Source: Gammaproteobacteria bacterium HGW-Gammaproteobacteria-11 (GTDB taxonomy: Bacteria > Pseudomonadota > Gammaproteobacteria > Pseudomonadales > Pseudomonadaceae). From it: a stretch of DNA of 64,000 bases. The notes under the pieces were generated by a model. That model worked only from the letters and a program-made list of their open reading frames with translations. It ran no database searches and was not told the origin of the DNA. The translations under genes and the position numbers were made by a program. Of the stretch, positions 29,471-37,061 are shown piece after piece. Each line of letters starts with the position of its first letter. Positions within the stretch are counted from its first letter, which is position 1. Where the stretch lies: positions 47,236 to 111,235 of the forward strand of contig PGZJ01000004.1 of NCBI GenBank assembly GCA_002840055.1. Direction: 5' to 3'.

Positions 29471-31240
29471 ATGACCGATACCAAGCAGCAGCCCTTGGGC
29501 ATTACCGACGTCATTTTGCGCGACGCTCATCAGTCCATCCTCGCCACCCGCATGCGTTTAGACGACATGCTGCCGATTGCCGGCAAGCTCGACCAGGTTG
29601 GTTTCTGGTCTGTGGAATCCTGGGGTGGTGCGACTTTTGATGCCTGTATCCGCTACCTGGGTGAAGATCCATGGGAGCGTATTCGTGCATTGAAAAAAGC
29701 CATGCCCAATACCCGCCAGCAAATGCTGCTGCGTGGCCAGAATCTGCTTGGCTATCGTCACTACGCTGATGATGTGGTGGAAAAGTTTGTCGAGCGTGCT
29801 GCAGTAAATGGTGTAGATGTATTCCGGGTATTTGACGCGATGAATGATCCGCGCAACCTGGAGACAGCTCTCAAGGCCGTGAAGCAACAGGGCAAGCATG
29901 CCCAGGGCACGATTTCCTATACCACCAGCCCGGTCCACACGCTGGAAATGTGGGTAGACCTGGCCAAGCAGATCGAAGACATGGGCGCCGACTCCATCGC
30001 GATCAAGGATATGGCTGGTATTCTGACCCCCTACCTGGCGTTTGATCTGGTAACCCGTCTGAAAGAGACCCTGAGCATACCAGTGCACATGCAGTGCCAT
30101 GCTACAGCTGGATTGTCCACTGCCGCTATCCTCAAGGCTGCAGAGGCTGGTATTGATAACGTTGATACGGCAATTTCGTCCATGTCCATGACCTACGGTC
30201 ATTCGCCGACCGAGTCTGTGGTGGCGATTTTCCAGAATACCCCGCGTGACACCGGACTGAACCTGGAACTGCTGGAAGAGGTTGCAGCCTATTTCCGTGA
30301 AGTACGGAAGAAATACGCCAAGTTCGAAGGCAACCTCAAGGGTGTCGACTCACGTATTCTGGTTGCTCAGGTGCCGGGTGGCATGCTGACCAACATGGAA
30401 AGTCAGTTGAAAGAGCAGGGTGCAGGTGACAAGTTTGATGCCGTATTGGCCGAAATCCCACGTGTTCGTGAGGATCTGGGCTTTATCCCTCTGGTTACTC
30501 CAACGTCGCAGATTGTTGGTACCCAGGCGGTGATCAACGTATTGACCGGTGAGCGTTTCAAGTCCATTACCAAGGAAACTGCCGGTATCCTCAAGGGCGA
30601 GTACGGCGCTGCGCCAGCCCCCTTCAACAAGGCTCTTCAAGAGCGCGTTCTGGATGGTGCCGAGCCTATCACTTGCCGCCCTGCCGACCTGCTTGAGCCG
30701 GAAATGGCCAAGTTGACGGCCGAGCTTCAGGGGCTGGCCAAGGAAAAGGGTATCAAGCTCGCTGCCGACGAGATCGATGATGTGCTGACCTACGCTCTGT
30801 TCCCGCAGATTGGTCTGAAATTCCTCGAGAATCGTGGTAACCCGGATGCCTTCGAGCCGGTACCCACTGGCAAGGAAGTCCTGTCCAAGTCCGGTGAGCC
30901 GGAAGCCTACACTGTGACAGTGAATGGCAAGGACTATGTGGTTCAGGTTGCCGATGGTGGTGACATTACCGGTATCAAGCAAATTGGCGAAAGCACTGCC
31001 CCCGCGGCCTCGGCGCCGGTAGGTGAGGGTGCTCCGCAAGCTGCGCCACTGGCTGGCAATATTTTCAAGGTGCTGGTGCAGCCTGGCGAGCAAGTGGAAG
31101 AAGGTCAGGTGGTTATCATCCTGGAAGCCATGAAGATGGAAACCGAGGTCTGTGCATTCAAGAGCGGCACCGTTGGCTCAGTCAATATCAAGGTCGGTGA
31201 TGCAGTTGCCGTCGGCGATACCTTGCTGACCATAGGTTAA
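29471..31240 (+). CDS. oadA: Oxaloacetate decarboxylase, alpha subunit (biotin carboxyltransferase)
   Basis: The 589-residue subunit moves CO2 from oxaloacetate to biotin, releasing pyruvate. It contains the HMGL-like TIM-barrel carboxyltransferase domain (IRDAH-type metal site, [14 protein letters not shown]), the PYC_OADA conserved carrier-domain region, an acidic/Ala-Pro linker, and a C-terminal biotinyl domain with EAMKMETE (biotin Lys about 555). Start ATG 29471. It lies 52 bases after oadG and 12 before oadB, so the three form an operon. Confidence 0.95.
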   Translation: MTDTKQQPLGITDVILRDAHQSILATRMRLDDMLPIAGKLDQVGFWSVESWGGATFDACIRYLGEDPWERIRALKKAMPNTRQQMLLRGQNLLGYRHYADDVVEKFVERAAVNGVDVFRVFDAMNDPRNLETALKAVKQQGKHAQGTISYTTSPVHTLEMWVDLAKQIEDMGADSIAIKDMAGILTPYLAFDLVTRLKETLSIPVHMQCHATAGLSTAAILKAAEAGIDNVDTAISSMSMTYGHSPTESVVAIFQNTPRDTGLNLELLEEVAAYFREVRKKYAKFEGNLKGVDSRILVAQVPGGMLTNMESQLKEQGAGDKFDAVLAEIPRVREDLGFIPLVTPTSQIVGTQAVINVLTGERFKSITKETAGILKGEYGAAPAPFNKALQERVLDGAEPITCRPADLLEPEMAKLTAELQGLAKEKGIKLAADEIDDVLTYALFPQIGLKFLENRGNPDAFEPVPTGKEVLSKSGEPEAYTVTVNGKDYVVQVADGGDITGIKQIGESTAPAASAPVGEGAPQAAPLAGNIFKVLVQPGEQVEEGQVVIILEAMKMETEVCAFKSGTVGSVNIKVGDAVAVGDTLLTIG

Positions 31241-31252
31241 GGGAGCCCGTTC

Positions 31253-32389
31253 ATGGATAAGCTTTTTGAGTTGTGGCAGACCACTGGCATTTATCAGATC
31301 GAGCTGGGCCAGTTGATCATGATCCTGATCTGTCTGGTGATGATCTATCTGGCTATCCGCAAGGGTTTTGAGCCCTTGCTGCTGATTCCGATCGGCTTTG
31401 GCGGTATTTTGGCTAACATGCCCGTTGCCGGCATGGCCGAAAGTGGTGGTTTGTTGTACATGTTCTATGAAGTGGGTCTGTTGACCACTGTGTTCCCTCT
31501 GTTGATCTTCATGGGTGTGGGGGCTATGACCGATTTTGGTCCGATGCTTGCCAACCCGCGCACGCTGTTGCTGGGTGCGGCTGCGCAGTTTGGTATCTTC
31601 GGTACCTTGCTGGGTGCACTGGCGCTTACCGCCTGGGGCATTCCGGGTTTTGAGTTCACCATGAAGGAAGCGGCCTCGATTGCCATTATCGGTGGTGCGG
31701 ATGGCCCGACCTCCATCTATGTGACCAGCCAACTGGCACCCCACCTGCTTGGTCCGATTGCCGTAGCGGCCTATGCCTATATGGCGCTGGTACCTATGCT
31801 GCAGCCGCCGATCATGCGCGCGTTGACCACCGAGAAAGAGCGGGCTATCACCATGACCCAGTTGCGGGTGGTGAGCAAGACCGAGAAGATCATCTTCCCG
31901 ATCCTGTTGCTGCTCCTAGTGGCCATGCTGTTGCCGTCAGCGGCGCCGCTGGTTGGCATGTTGTGCTTTGGTAACCTGATGCGTGAATGCGGTGTGGTTG
32001 AGCGTCTGGCCGATACTGCGCGGAACGCCTTGATCAATATCGTCACTATTGCGCTTGGCCTGGCTGTAGGTTCCAAGCTCAACTCCGAGGCTTTCCTGCA
32101 GCTGACCACGCTGGGTATTCTGGTCCTGGGCGCTGTTGCCTTCTGTGCCGGTACGGCTGCGGGTGTATTGATGGCCAAGCTGATGAACCTGCTGAGTAAG
32201 CAGCAGATCAACCCGCTGATTGGATCCGCCGGGGTGTCTGCGGTACCCATGGCTGCGCGGGTATCCAACAAGCTGGGTCTGGAGGCCAATTCGCAGAATT
32301 TCCTGTTGATGCACGCCATGGGCCCGAATGTGGCAGGTGTGATTGGCTCTGCTGTGGCAGCCGGTATTCTGCTCAACTTTGTCGGTTGA
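31253..32389 (+). CDS. oadB: Oxaloacetate decarboxylase, beta subunit (Na+ pump)
   Basis: This 378-residue integral membrane protein decarboxylates carboxybiotin and exports Na+. Some nine to eleven hydrophobic segments, the [10 protein letters not shown] motif (Asp of the Na+ path) and the [21 protein letters not shown] block are typical. It is complete and ends the oad operon. A Na+-coupled decarboxylase in a pseudomonad fits a saline habitat; this is inference. Confidence 0.95.
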   Translation: MDKLFELWQTTGIYQIELGQLIMILICLVMIYLAIRKGFEPLLLIPIGFGGILANMPVAGMAESGGLLYMFYEVGLLTTVFPLLIFMGVGAMTDFGPMLANPRTLLLGAAAQFGIFGTLLGALALTAWGIPGFEFTMKEAASIAIIGGADGPTSIYVTSQLAPHLLGPIAVAAYAYMALVPMLQPPIMRALTTEKERAITMTQLRVVSKTEKIIFPILLLLLVAMLLPSAAPLVGMLCFGNLMRECGVVERLADTARNALINIVTIALGLAVGSKLNSEAFLQLTTLGILVLGAVAFCAGTAAGVLMAKLMNLLSKQQINPLIGSAGVSAVPMAARVSNKLGLEANSQNFLLMHAMGPNVAGVIGSAVAAGILLNFVG

Positions 32390-32418
32390 GCAGTTCCAGC
32401 CGCCCTTTAAAGCAACAT

Positions 32419-32447
32419 AAAAAAACCGCTCAATGAGCGGTTTTTTT
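32419..32447 (+). terminator. Terminator after oadB
   Basis: An A-run and ACCGCTC pair with GAGCGGT and seven T residues, with a CAAT loop. The symmetric A/T flanks let it serve the convergent amrZ too. Confidence 0.88.
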
Positions 32448-32470
32448 ATGTTTGAAGAAAGGGGTGAGTC

Positions 32471-32794
32471 TCAGGCGCTTTGCTCTTCACCAGGCAGCAA
32501 GGCAAGGAGTGCATTCTGCTGGCGCCGTGACATTTCGCGGAAGCGTAGCAGCAACTCACGCTCTGGATGCGTCAGCGTATCCAGTTGCTTGTCGTTGAGA
32601 CTATGTCGAGTAGGATGTTCCGGCAGCGTGGGCAAATCCAGCAGGCTGTGTTCCAGCCGGGCAATGATTTCCGAATTCATGCTGCGGTGATGTTGTCTGG
32701 CAACTTCAGCGATATGTTCACGCATCCCTTCCGGGAGGCGAACCACGAATTTGTCAGCGGTACGGCTGGTGTAATGTTGGGTTGCAGTTTTCAT
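32471..32794 (-). CDS. amrZ: Ribbon-helix-helix regulator AmrZ
   Basis: The 107-residue Arc-type DNA-binding protein has the beta-ribbon [14 protein letters not shown] followed by the two helices [24 protein letters not shown], matching AmrZ/AlgZ of Pseudomonas, a tetrameric regulator of alginate, motility and c-di-GMP genes. The C-terminal half ([23 protein letters not shown]) resembles the tetramerisation domain. It is convergent with oadB. Its regulon here cannot be told from sequence. Confidence 0.85.
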   Translation of the reverse strand: MKTATQHYTSRTADKFVVRLPEGMREHIAEVARQHHRSMNSEIIARLEHSLLDLPTLPEHPTRHSLNDKQLDTLTHPERELLLRFREMSRRQQNALLALLPGEEQSA

Positions 32795-33142
32795 ATGGGC
32801 AACATTAATCGCTTGTGAGAATAAAATCGATACTGGCCAATTGAAATCTGCCAGACACCCTGTTTGCCAGTATAGCTTACGGCATCATTTATAGCCTTGT
32901 TGATGCGTGATCTGTGCTGCGAGCAAGGCCTAAAGCTAACTTATACTTGGTTTTGTAACACTTGGGCAGCATGTGACGGAATTATGGCCCATTTTTGTGA
33001 CGTATTTCCGACAGATGGCATATTGCAACCATCTGTCTGCTTGCTTAGCCAAGGTGGTCAAGCGGCGCCTGCATCAGTTATGATTCCGGCGCCAAGACTG
33101 GCCACCTTCCTCAGAGGGTAAATCTGTCGGCAAGTTCCCTGT
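32795..33142. other. Intergenic region between amrZ and tRNA-Arg(CCT)
   Basis: This 348-bp stretch should hold the amrZ promoter on one side and the tRNA promoter on the other. I see no convincing gene; a 74-codon frame at 32897-33121 is open but has cysteine/tryptophan-rich composition unlike its neighbours. No perfect promoter pair was found. Confidence 0.5.
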
Positions 33143-33219
33143 GCGCTTGTAGCTCAGCTGGATAGAGCGACCGCCTCCTAAGCGGTAGGTCCCCGGTTCG
33201 AATCCGGGCTCGCGCACCA
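33143..33219 (+). tRNA. tRNA-Arg (anticodon CCT), prophage attachment site (left)
   Basis: A 77-nt tRNA with anticodon loop CTCCTAA, a paired D-arm, anticodon stem ACCGC/GCGGT and T-arm CCCGG/CCGGG, and an encoded CCA. The acceptor stem is odd: 5' GCGCTTG against 3' CTCGCGC gives two mismatches, T5-C68 and T6-T67. A host 3' strand of CAAGCGC would pair perfectly. Since phage genes start right after it, the 3' end was probably supplied by the phage at integration, so this may be a hybrid gene. Confidence 0.9.
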
Positions 33220-33224
33220 TAAAA

Positions 33225-33264
33225 AACAAAGGCTTGCAGGTTGTTAACCGTGCAAGCCTTTGTT
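33225..33264. terminator. Strong bidirectional terminator at prophage edge
   Basis: A perfect 14-bp inverted repeat (AACAAAGGCTTGCA / TGCAAGCCTTTGTT) has an inner GGTT/AACC stem. A-rich and T-rich flanks allow it to end both the tRNA transcript and the leftward phage operon. Confidence 0.88.
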
Positions 33265-33275
33265 GTTTCTGCCCG

Positions 33276-33299
33276 TTGGTGGCAGTTTTGGTGGCAGTT
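33276..33299 (+). repeat. Tandem 12-bp direct repeat near attachment site
   Basis: TTGGTGGCAGTT occurs twice with no gap, between the terminator and the AlpA-like gene. Such repeats near an att site can be integrase or excisionase arm sites; this is inference. Confidence 0.5.
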
Positions 33300-33539
33300 T
33301 CATGCCGCCTGATTTTGGTCCTCTGGTCGGCTGTATGTTCCGTTCATTACGTCTCTTATCACACCCAGCCTCCAGCGTGGTGAGGCGGGGCCGATGTGGG
33401 TGGCTGGTGGGTAGCGGCCGCTTTTTATGCCGGCGTACCAAGTTGATCTGGAGATGCGCACCAAGGCCAGCACTTCATCGGGGCTGAGCATTGAGCTGTC
33501 TGGCAGTGTGTCCAGGTAGCGGTAGTCTTTGGTGTTCAT
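33300..33539 (-). CDS. AlpA-like regulator / excisionase-type protein
   Basis: The 79-residue protein has an AlpA/MerR-like winged helix (SPDEVLALVRISRSTWYAGIKSGRYPPATHIGPASPRWRLGVIRDVMNG). Such proteins next to an attachment site act as excisionases or activators of integrase genes. The ATG at 33539 has AGGAG ten bases upstream and overlaps the stop of the preceding gene (ATGA). It is the last gene of the leftward operon. Confidence 0.78.
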   Translation of the reverse strand: MNTKDYRYLDTLPDSSMLSPDEVLALVRISRSTWYAGIKSGRYPPATHIGPASPRWRLGVIRDVMNGTYSRPEDQNQAA

Positions 33540-33748
33540 TGGGATTTGCTCCTGTTCATTGCCTGGCGTAGTTTCGAGCATTTTTGGTGGTTACCTTGGT
33601 TGCGTGCGCGGTTGCATATGTCGCAGATGCGCTGCAGGTCCAGGGCGCGGCTGTGGATTGATGGTTTGCGTACCACTTCAAAGCGGCGCTCTTGATGCTC
33701 TGGTGGTAGGAACTCTTTTGCACCGGTGGTGTGGATGAAGTTGATCAT
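33536..33748 (-). CDS. Phage hypothetical protein, cysteine-containing
   Basis: A 70-residue basic protein with three cysteines in the second half (ICDICNRARNQGNHQKC), which could bind a metal ion. I do not recognise a family. It overlaps its neighbours on both sides by four bases (ATGA), which supports true translation in this tightly packed operon. Confidence 0.65.
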   Translation of the reverse strand: MINFIHTTGAKEFLPPEHQERRFEVVRKPSIHSRALDLQRICDICNRARNQGNHQKCSKLRQAMNRSKSQ

Positions 33749-34224
33749 GCCGCCTCCTGATGCGGTTTGATGGTGGCCAGTGCTGTGGCGTAGAGGCGTT
33801 CTGCCTTGTCCAGTTCCAGATCGGTGGTGACGGGCATGGCTATCCAGCCAAAGCTGTGGACCTCTTCGCCTTTGCCTTCCAGTGCCAGTTCAATCTTCAC
33901 CTTTGCCAGTAGGGTTTGGTGGTCTTCTTCGAGTGCTTCGACCAGCTCGGCCTGCAGGCAGGGTGTGTTGTATTGGATGATTTCCATGCGGTTTACGCGG
34001 GCGGTGGTGAAGATGGATAGGGCTACGGTCCAGCGCCAGTGGCGTTGGATGATGAGGTCTGCGCTGTAGCGGTTGAGGATGCACACCTGTTCGCGCTTGA
34101 TGTTGACCACGCGCACCTCTTTGTCGGCCATGGCGCTGTGGAACAGTATGCCGATATCGCGGAGGATGGCGGTTGCTTCTGCCTGGCTGCGCTTTTGGGC
34201 GTTGTGGTGTTTGCGGCGGGTCAT
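33745..34224 (-). CDS. Phage hypothetical protein
   Basis: A 159-residue soluble protein with a basic N-terminus, one possible beta-rich middle (VRVVNIKREQVCILNRYSADLIIQRHWRW) and an acidic, helical C-terminus. No known motif is visible. It overlaps the previous and next genes by four bases each, so it is part of the same translationally linked operon between the DGR and the AlpA-like gene. Confidence 0.65.
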   Translation of the reverse strand: MTRRKHHNAQKRSQAEATAILRDIGILFHSAMADKEVRVVNIKREQVCILNRYSADLIIQRHWRWTVALSIFTTARVNRMEIIQYNTPCLQAELVEALEEDHQTLLAKVKIELALEGKGEEVHSFGWIAMPVTTDLELDKAERLYATALATIKPHQEAA

Positions 34225-34586
34225 GCTGTACCCCCGAACATATCAGGGGTAAGTTCGCAGCGGTACGGCATGCCCTCTGGTTCTTTTGGTTCCAGCTCGT
34301 CCATGTCGTCGCCGTGAAGGTCGTAGTTCAGTTCGTCGAACCAGGCATCCATACAGGGTATGCAGGCGTAGTAGCTGCCCCAGTGGCTGCCATCCACAAA
34401 TGCGCTTTCATGGCGCGCCATCTCTCCCGGCTGGATTTCGTGTTCTGGCTCTGGTCCGCCCATGCTCAGGTGGCATACGTGGGCTTTCCGGACGCGCACA
34501 AGCTTGACCTTGCGGCAGCGGATATCCACGTCCATGTCGCCCTCGAAGGGGTCCCATGTCAGGTACATATCTGGCTGGTATTTCAT
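34221..34586 (-). CDS. Cysteine-rich small phage protein coupled to the RT gene
   Basis: This 121-residue acidic protein has paired cysteine/histidine positions (DIRC, HVCHL, and YYACIPC) spaced like a zinc-binding fold around a GEMARHESAFVDGSHWGSYY core. Similar CxxC proteins occur in many phages without a known role. Its ATG overlaps the RT stop codon (ATGA), so it is translated with the RT. A DGR accessory role is possible but unproven; it may simply be an operon neighbour. Confidence 0.72.
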   Translation of the reverse strand: MKYQPDMYLTWDPFEGDMDVDIRCRKVKLVRVRKAHVCHLSMGGPEPEHEIQPGEMARHESAFVDGSHWGSYYACIPCMDAWFDELNYDLHGDDMDELEPKEPEGMPYRCELTPDMFGGTA

Positions 34587-35716
34587 GCTCTTCTCCCGAC
34601 AATCTTGCTGATCCCCGCATTCACAGCCCGCCCACGCATCAGCAGCACCTTGGCCAGCTTTTCTCTGTCCCGCTGGCTGTGGCTGGCCTGACTCAGCAAG
34701 CCAAAGTAGCTGTTGGCGGTTTCGCGTAGCTGTGGTTGCGGTGTGCTGGTGACTTTGCGCAAGGCGGTTTTGAGGGTGCGGCGGCGGGTTACGCGGTGCC
34801 ATGGTTTGATGACCTGTCCAACGAAGTCGATGCCTCTGTCTACCGGCTGCAATATGGTTTTGCTGGGGTTGAGCTGGGCTTGCAGGTGTGTGGCCAGGAA
34901 CTGTTCGATCTGGTGCCGCCATTGGTTTAGCTGCTGCGGTGATTGGTGCAGCAGTACAAAGTCATCCACGTAGCGGATGTAGTACTTGGCCTGCAGCTGG
35001 TGTTTGATGAATTGATCCAGGGCGTTGAGGTAGACGTTGGCAAAAAACTGGCTGCTGAGGTTGCCAATGGGTAGGCCGAGGTGGGCGGGTTGCTCGGCAA
35101 GGCGTTTGTGTTGCGGTACCTTGGCCAGCAGTTTGGGTGTGGTGCGCAGTTCATAGTTCTGCCGTGGGTCGTGCCAGAGGATCTGCAGGGCGAGGGCTTG
35201 CCAGTAGGGTTGGGTGATGTGCTTGGCCAGTTGCTGCTCGAGCACGGTTTTGTTGATGCTGACAAAGAAGTTGGCCAGGTCGCACTTGAGGTAGTGGGCG
35301 GGCTGGCTCCAGTTGTGGGTGATGCTGCGCACTTTGGCGTCAAGCCGTTTGGCGGCGTAGAGGGTGCCGCGCTCTTTGATGCAGGCGCAGCTGTCGGCTA
35401 TGAACCGGCGTTCTATGGTTGGGCCTACCTGGTTGTAGAGCAGGTGGTGGACAATGCGGTCGCGGAAGTCTGCGGCCCATACTTCACGGGGTTTAGGCTG
35501 GGTGACTACAAAGCAGATTGACCGCCCGGGCTGGTAGGTGCCCGTTTGCAGTTCGGTGTGCAGTTGCATGAGGTTGTGCTCCAGGTTGAGCTCGAAGGCC
35601 AGTGCGCTGCGGCTGCTGCGTTTGCTGCGGCGGCAGTCCAGGTAGGCTTGGACGAGCTCTTGAAATAAAAAATCAGCATGGCCCGGTGCGGCATCGGCAG
35701 TATCTGCGGACGGCAC
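34583..35716 (-). CDS. DGR-type reverse transcriptase
   Basis: The RT copies the template repeat RNA into mutated cDNA. With the GTG start used here it has 377 residues: motif A LKCDLANFF (Asp about 146), the DGR-type motif GLPIGNLSSQFFANVYLN (about 214-231), the catalytic YVDD at 249-252 (in YIRYVDDFVLLH), and the later GIDFVGQVI block. The N-terminal motif FELNLEHNLMQLHTELQTGTYQPG is also DGR-like. The true start is uncertain: the frame is open through the TR, the only in-frame ATGs (35764, 35761) lie inside the TR, and GTG 35716 overlaps its last 15 bases. No good ribosome site is visible. Confidence 0.93.
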   Translation of the reverse strand: MPSADTADAAPGHADFLFQELVQAYLDCRRSKRSSRSALAFELNLEHNLMQLHTELQTGTYQPGRSICFVVTQPKPREVWAADFRDRIVHHLLYNQVGPTIERRFIADSCACIKERGTLYAAKRLDAKVRSITHNWSQPAHYLKCDLANFFVSINKTVLEQQLAKHITQPYWQALALQILWHDPRQNYELRTTPKLLAKVPQHKRLAEQPAHLGLPIGNLSSQFFANVYLNALDQFIKHQLQAKYYIRYVDDFVLLHQSPQQLNQWRHQIEQFLATHLQAQLNPSKTILQPVDRGIDFVGQVIKPWHRVTRRRTLKTALRKVTSTPQPQLRETANSYFGLLSQASHSQRDREKLAKVLLMRGRAVNAGISKIVGRRA

Positions 35717-35803
35717 GAGCCCGAAGGGCGTTGTCCTTGTGATCGTTGTTCTGGTTGCCATCATCAAAGTTCTGATTCCACGCGTTGTTCGGGCTGTACT
35801 GCG
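35702..35803 (-). repeat. DGR template repeat (TR)
   Basis: These 102 bases match VR1 and VR2 except at TR adenines (coding sense). The TR contains 30 adenines; 15 differ in VR1, 11 in VR2, 19 in at least one. Its last 30 bases in the coding sense (35702-35731) are identical in all three copies and form the GC-rich initiation-of-homing end. Read in the target frame it is rich in AAC/GAT codons, which mutate widely without stops. The 172 bases up to avd (35804-35975) show no gene and probably belong to the TR transcript. Confidence 0.95.
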
Positions 35804-35975
35804 CCAAGTCGTGCTATTTACGTTGCCCTGCCGAGGGCCTGAGCCTGTCAGCGGGGCAACTGTGCAGGGCCTGCGCGGACGGTGCCGGGCGGTTCCCTTG
35901 GTGCACATGGCGGTGGCCGGGTTGGCCAGCGGCACGACCAGATTCAAAATCGCGCAGGCATGACCGCCTTGGCGA

Positions 35976-36338
35976 TCACGCAGCGGGCGACGTTGCGGCA
36001 TGTTTTTTCCACCCCGTTGCTTGCCGGCCTACTGAGTCGGTTATCTCTACAGCTCTGGCGAACTGGGCGGTGCTGATGAGGCGTTTATCAACGGATAGGC
36101 GCAGCATCAGCTGGATGACCTGGATGCGTTCCAGGATCTGCTCTATGTGCGGTACCTTGCCCCGGCCCTGTGCGACGTTGGCGCGCAGGATCAGGACGGT
36201 TACGTCGATACATTCCATCAGCACCTTCTCGCCAAGGGTCCGCTTGAGATCACGCGGCATGTTCTTGATGAGGTCAGTTGCCAGGCTGGCTAGATCACTG
36301 GCCAGTTTGTAGATCGGTAATTGGTGGTGTAGGGCCAT
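35976..36338 (-). CDS. avd: DGR accessory variability determinant (Avd)
   Basis: The 120-residue protein matches the Avd family of DGRs: a helical-bundle protein that forms a pentamer, binds RT and the TR RNA, and is essential for cDNA synthesis in the Bordetella phage system. Seen here are PIYKLASDLASLATDLIKNMPRDLKRTLGEKV, a basic helix, and IEQILERIQVIQLMLRLSVDKRLIS, with the usual basic charge. It lies between target gene 1 and the TR. Its start has no strong ribosome site and lies 16 bases from the VR1 hairpin. Confidence 0.9.
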   Translation of the reverse strand: MALHHQLPIYKLASDLASLATDLIKNMPRDLKRTLGEKVLMECIDVTVLILRANVAQGRGKVPHIEQILERIQVIQLMLRLSVDKRLISTAQFARAVEITDSVGRQATGWKKHAATSPAA

Positions 36339-36353
36339 GCTGAAAACTCGCGA

Positions 36354-36375
36354 AGCTGCGCGCTAGCGCGCAGCT
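36354..36375. repeat. Hairpin/cruciform 3' of VR1
   Basis: A perfect 22-bp palindrome (10-bp arms AGCTGCGCGC / GCGCGCAGCT around TA) lies 29 bases past VR1 in the coding sense. In the Bordetella phage DGR a GC-rich hairpin at this place is needed for target recognition. Confidence 0.85.
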
Positions 36376-36381
36376 GAATAG

Positions 36382-37008
36382 TTAAAGGGCTGAATGGTTA
36401 ACGAATCTGCGGACGGCACGAGCCCGAAGGGCGTAGTCCTTGTGAGCGCCGTTCTGGCGGCCATCAACAAAGGTCTGACCCCACGCGCCGAGCGGGCTGG
36501 ACTGCGTGCTGGACCAGTGCCATTTCTTCTCGAATTGCTCTGGCACGTTGGCGTAGCACAGGGCTAGTTCACGGCGGGCAGGCAGGTACCAGTCCTGATG
36601 GCCTTCGATGTTGAGGCCATTTGCCCATTCGGCTGCGGGGTGGCTGTGCTCTGAGTTGGCCAGCGCCTCAGTGTTGGCTTTGCCATCCCATTCATTGGTG
36701 GCATCTGGTTCGTTCTCGCCTGCTGAGCCCCACTGGATTTCATCCTGCTGGCCTGCGCTGCTCTCCGATACCACCAGGTGGTAATCCGGCTGGCCGCTCT
36801 CGCCACGTACCAAGCCAACATAGATGCCGCCCTGGCCGCGCCATTTTTCACCGATGCGGGGTGGGCAGATTTCCTCAAGCAGGCTGGCGAAAGACTGCTC
36901 TTGGTCTACCTGCAGGCCGGTGGCAAATTCCAATACATTGCGTGCCAGCGCGGGGTTGGTTGTTTCAACGCGGGTGGTGCCGACTTCTACTGTGATCAAG
37001 CTATTCAT
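36382..37008 (-). CDS. DGR target protein 1, DUF1566 (C-type-lectin-like) C-terminus
   Basis: The 208-residue protein has a unique N-terminal half and a DUF1566/Lcl-like C-terminal domain (from about 130; DWYLPARREL at 139-148, KKWHWSSTQ before the variable stretch, ending in LRARAVRRF). The VR covers residues about 168-202, with residues 170, 173, 174, 177, 179, 181, 184, 187, 188 and 192 differing from the TR-encoded ones. There is no signal peptide or membrane segment. It was probably translated from GAGG-N8-ATG, the same layout as target 2. What it binds is unknown; it is not adjacent to tail genes. Confidence 0.9.
   Translation of the reverse strand: MNSLITVEVGTTRVETTNPALARNVLEFATGLQVDQEQSFASLLEEICPPRIGEKWRGQGGIYVGLVRGESGQPDYHLVVSESSAGQQDEIQWGSAGENEPDATNEWDGKANTEALANSEHSHPAAEWANGLNIEGHQDWYLPARRELALCYANVPEQFEKKWHWSSTQSSPLGAWGQTFVDGRQNGAHKDYALRARAVRRFVNHSAL
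36405..36506 (-). repeat. DGR variable repeat 1 (VR1)
   Basis: It aligns to the TR without gaps over 102 bp. All 15 differences are at TR adenines (coding sense). The first 30 bases at the hairpin side are identical to TR. Confidence 0.95.
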
Positions 37009-37033
37009 TGTGGTTGCCTCAATAGGTGCGCGA

Positions 37034-37052
37034 CCGAGCGCTGCGCGCTCGG
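37034..37052. repeat. Hairpin 3' of VR2
   Basis: A perfect 8-bp stem (CCGAGCGC / GCGCTCGG) with loop TGC lies 32 bases past VR2 in the coding sense. Its sequence is unrelated to the VR1 hairpin, but position and form are the same. Between each hairpin and VR both share GTTAAAGGGCTGAAT. Confidence 0.85.
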
Positions 37053-37061
37053 CTGAAATTG

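Noticed and set aside
32897..33121. A 74-codon frame between amrZ and tRNA-Arg(CCT)
   Set aside because: Composition unlike neighbours and no ribosome site or homology that I can name.
35717..36001. Extension of the RT gene upstream to 36001
   Set aside because: The added codons run through the TR and overlap avd. They are Pro/Arg/Thr-rich and unlike RT N-termini; the frame is probably open by chance.
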